Source of the DNA: a virus
IMG/VR virus record: IMGVR_UViG_3300009001_000099
Span: 1 to 23,335 of that record
Reading direction: 5' to 3' (one strand)
DNA length: 23,335 nt
Made by a program: the position numbers and the translations under genes. Of this stretch, positions 21,700 to 23,335 are shown piece by piece (within the stretch, counting starts at the first letter, position 1; each line of letters starts with the position of its first letter). The notes under the pieces were generated by a model. The model saw only the letters and a program-made list of their open reading frames with translations. It made no database searches and had not been told where the DNA came from.

Positions 21700-21950
21700 T
21701 ATCTTAAATTTTTAATTTTTTCTAAATATAAGGCAGCGTCTAAAAGTTCCTGCTGAAGTTCGTTTACCCATCTATAAAATCCATCTGGATTATCTTCTAG
21801 GGTAGTACCGTATTCTTTTATTCCCTTCTGGGATCTAGAATCTAGTAAGTTCTTAACTTTCTCTACTATTCCGTCTTTCTTTGCTTCGTATACTAAACCC
21901 GTAGTAGAATCAGTAACGAACCCTTTTAAGTTATCCATGTAGCTATTCAT
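21699..21950 (-). CDS. MazG-like small protein (83 aa)
   Basis: The second half (SRSQKGIKEYGTTLEDNP, GFYRWVNELQQELLDAALYL, EKIKN) resembles small phage MazG-type/all-alpha NTP pyrophosphatase proteins, with the pattern 'R..KG..EYG..L......W..EL.qELLDaalYLek'. E65, E68 and D71 would be metal-binding residues if catalytic. The set of acidic residues is smaller than in full MazG, so it may be inactive or act as a dimer. An alternative ATG at codon 5 exists. MazG-like enzymes in phages are thought to adjust nucleotide or alarmone pools; this is inference. Confidence 0.6.
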   Translation of the reverse strand: MNSYMDNLKGFVTDSTTGLVYEAKKDGIVEKVKNLLDSRSQKGIKEYGTTLEDNPDGFYRWVNELQQELLDAALYLEKIKNLR

Positions 21951-22029
21951 TTATTATAAAGTAATATATTTTTACTATAAAGTATTCTAATATCCTAAAG
22001 GCTATATAGCCAGCTAAAAAACTATCCAT
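21943..22029 (-). CDS. Possible tiny membrane peptide (28 aa)
   Basis: A 28-codon frame, MDSFLAGYIAFRILEYFIVK followed by IYYFIINE, hydrophobic over nearly its full length with two basic residues. It overlaps both neighbours by 8 bases and fills the 71-base gap between them. The packing supports it, but a hydrophobic AT-rich frame of this size can arise by chance. Confidence 0.35.
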   Translation of the reverse strand: MDSFLAGYIAFRILEYFIVKIYYFIINE

Positions 22030-22321
22030 AGGCTATTCTATATTTTTGTAATTCTTTTTCTACCTCAGCTAGTTTCTCTTCTGCTTTCCTTGCTCGTTCT
22101 ATTGCTCTTAGCTTATCGGATCGAAACTCTTCTATAATCTTTTCTCTATACCATTCGTTAGTTTCTAGTTCATGCGTATAAAAATACCAGCTATTAATAG
22201 CGTCTATAAGTTGGTCTAATTCTGGAATAGGTTTTCTTCTTTTCCATTCTAATACTTTACTAGCTATTATCTCGAAGTCGTTACTAAACTGGAGGCTTTT
22301 AAGGTTCTGGATTTTTCTCAT
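22022..22321 (-). CDS. Coiled-coil protein of unknown function (99 aa)
   Basis: The N-terminal half (FSNDFEIIASKVLEWKRRKP, PELDQLIDAINSWYFYTHEL) is helical with Trp residues, and the C-terminal about 45 residues (EEFRSDKLRAIERARKAEEK, LAEVEKELQKYR) form a charged coiled coil. I recall this combination from small proteins in flavobacterial phage early regions without known function. It overlaps the upstream nuclease-like gene by 23 bases, so the two are probably co-translated. No catalytic motif. Confidence 0.6.
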   Translation of the reverse strand: MRKIQNLKSLQFSNDFEIIASKVLEWKRRKPIPELDQLIDAINSWYFYTHELETNEWYREKIIEEFRSDKLRAIERARKAEEKLAEVEKELQKYRIAYG

Positions 22322-22775
22322 ATTCTATTATTTGTTTTTGTAAGTGTCTAATATCGTTATAAGTTACTTTAATTAAAACATCTTTCCTATCTTTTCTAGT
22401 ATATCTTTTTTTATAGTCTTTCTTATCTTTTGCTATTTCTGTAAACTGACTAGCGTACTCGTATAGATCTATTCTCTTAAAAAAGCAGAACGAATTAAGC
22501 TCTATAATATCAAATACTATATATTCTGCGCAGCACTCTAACCAGCCCTTATCTCCTTTTACATTCTTTAATTCTAGCCAGATAGTCTCTAGATGCCTAT
22601 TACCTTTTACGTCTATACCTATGTCGTTAACGTAAAAATCTATATGCTTATTAATATCGTCTTGGGTACTAGACTTTACGCAGGAATTATCTCTCTCTAG
22701 CATTAGCTTTAGAAATTTATCCTCTGCTTTATTACCCTCGTTAAAAGAATATCTATATCTAGCTCCCGATACCAT
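22299..22775 (-). CDS. PD-(D/E)XK nuclease-like protein (158 aa)
   Basis: The core shows an endonuclease-like arrangement: an N-terminal helix with E18 (KAEDKFLKLML), then DINKHIDFYVNDIGIDVKGN with D46 and D55-x-K57, then TIWLELKNVKGDKGWL with E68-x-K70. D46 / D55 / K57 would be the PD-(D/E)XK triad and the 'WLELKN...GWL' segment is typical of the following strand. The C-terminus is basic (KKDYKKRYTRKDRKDVLIKV). It starts 1 base after the preceding stop (TAATATG). It may act in recombination or host DNA breakdown; the substrate is unknown. The fold call is from motif pattern only. Confidence 0.65.
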   Translation of the reverse strand: MVSGARYRYSFNEGNKAEDKFLKLMLERDNSCVKSSTQDDINKHIDFYVNDIGIDVKGNRHLETIWLELKNVKGDKGWLECCAEYIVFDIIELNSFCFFKRIDLYEYASQFTEIAKDKKDYKKRYTRKDRKDVLIKVTYNDIRHLQKQIIEYEKNPEP

Positions 22776-22776
22776 A

Positions 22777-23253
22777 TTAAGAATATTCGTTATAAACTTT
22801 TACTAAAGCATTCCAGACTGTGTTTCTAAAAGAGCATTGAGTACATTCTACTTTAGTTCTAAATATCCGCTCGTATATAGCAGCGTAAGTTTTTACCTCT
22901 TCTGCGCTAAACTTATTCTTTCTAGTATCTATGGCCATTTTCATTAAATCAAATTCAGACTCCGTAAAACATTCTGGCTTTCTAGAAGGAAAGAGTTGAT
23001 TGAGCCGTTTTTTTCTAGAATTGCATCCGCAATCGAGGCCGAGAGCGTCAAAGGTAGTATCTACTATTTTCTTTATACCAGTAGCTTTAGTTACCTTTTC
23101 TATTTTATCTCCTAGACCCGTAGAAAGGGCAGCATGGTTTTCTTTAAAGTTTTCGTACTCTTCTTTTTTTACCGCTTCTTTTAAAGCTCGATATTCTTTA
23201 GATCGTTTATCACCCTTATAAGCGTTCAAAATCTCCTTGTTTGAAATCTTCAT
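22777..23253 (-). CDS. Conserved phage protein with Cys motifs (158 aa)
   Basis: The middle region STGLGDKIEKVTKATGIKKI, VDTTFDALGLDCGCNSRKKR, LNQLFPSRKPECF carries a motif familiar from Bacteroidota phages ('GLGDxIEKVTKATGIKKxV...GxDCGCxxRKxxLNxLFP'). Cysteines at 75, 77, 95, 137 and 140 (CTQC) may bind zinc. The N-terminal 35 residues are helical and charged and the C-terminus ends VWNALVKVYNEYS. I know of no function. In related phages I recall it near replication or structural genes alike. Its start overlaps the end of the partial upstream frame by 38 bases. Confidence 0.7.
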   Translation of the reverse strand: MKISNKEILNAYKGDKRSKEYRALKEAVKKEEYENFKENHAALSTGLGDKIEKVTKATGIKKIVDTTFDALGLDCGCNSRKKRLNQLFPSRKPECFTESEFDLMKMAIDTRKNKFSAEEVKTYAAIYERIFRTKVECTQCSFRNTVWNALVKVYNEYS

Positions 23254-23335
23254 AATCTTCGCTAATTTTATTTTTAATATCTAATTTAAGGTTTTTTAAA
23301 GTATTAAAGATACTTACCCAGCTTATTTTAGTTTC
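23216..23335 (-). CDS. C-terminal end of a gene cut by the window edge (39 aa visible)
   Basis: An open frame enters from the right edge and stops at 23216-23218. The visible 39 residues (ETKISWVSIFNTLKNLKLDI, KNKISEDYEDFKQGDFERL) are plausible protein, charged and helical. It overlaps the next gene by 38 bases, similar to other overlaps here (for example 50 bases at 19521-19570). No family can be named from so little. Confidence 0.5.
   Translation of the reverse strand, partial: ETKISWVSIFNTLKNLKLDIKNKISEDYEDFKQGDFERL

Noticed and set aside
1-23335. CRISPR array, tRNA, rRNA or insertion sequence
   Set aside because: No regularly spaced repeats, no cloverleaf-like sequence and no transposase or terminal inverted repeats were seen; a tRNA scan was not possible.

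Overview
The window is a piece of a tailed double-stranded DNA phage or prophage with siphovirus-type tail genes, and its host is probably a Bacteroidota bacterium, most likely a flavobacterium. All credible genes lie on the minus strand, so the map reads from right to left. The DNA is AT-rich and genes are tightly packed, with many TAATG, ATGA and short-gap junctions. Start codons sit behind A/T-rich leaders and not behind Shine-Dalgarno sequences, as in Bacteroidota. Many proteins have the look of families I know from flavobacterial phages. This is recognition from memory, not a search.

Right end (23335 to about 19157), early/replication side: a gene cut by the window edge, a Cys-rich conserved phage protein, a PD-(D/E)XK-like nuclease, several very small proteins (28, 41, 47, 49, 83 and 99 aa), a RecE/Cas4-like exonuclease, a ParB-like protein, an 80-aa helical protein and a stand-alone DnaA domain IV-like DNA-binding protein. 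Packaging genes follow: small terminase (18884-19114) and large terminase (17684-18853). After them comes a two-gene unit (17208-17631) with a promoter-like region before it and a hairpin terminator after it; one of its products is a small membrane protein.

Middle (17115 to 8349), tail module: a tail assembly chaperone-like gene with an apparent programmed -1 frameshift, a tail-terminator-like protein, an HK97 gp10-like protein, three large beta-rich tail/baseplate proteins (506, 328 and 941 aa), a 52-aa protein and a short tape-measure protein (529 aa).

Left part (8319 to 1), head module and fibres: XkdF-like prohead protease, a small Cys-rich protein, a fibre- or decoration-like protein, acidic scaffold, major capsid protein, terminator, major tail tube protein, terminator, a small beta-rich protein, portal, head-tail connector, three small proteins, a tail fibre protein, a fibre-assembly-like protein and the start of another fibre/adhesin.

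The module order is unusual: tail genes lie between terminase and head genes, and the portal lies last in the head module, far from the terminase. The strongest single observation is the frameshift at 16615-16633. Two slippery heptamers in the correct phase sit just upstream of a -1 frame that encodes an 82-residue extension, and this extension ends in an ATGA overlap with the next gene. I saw no integrase, DNA polymerase, lysin, tRNA or CRISPR array, so lifestyle cannot be judged.
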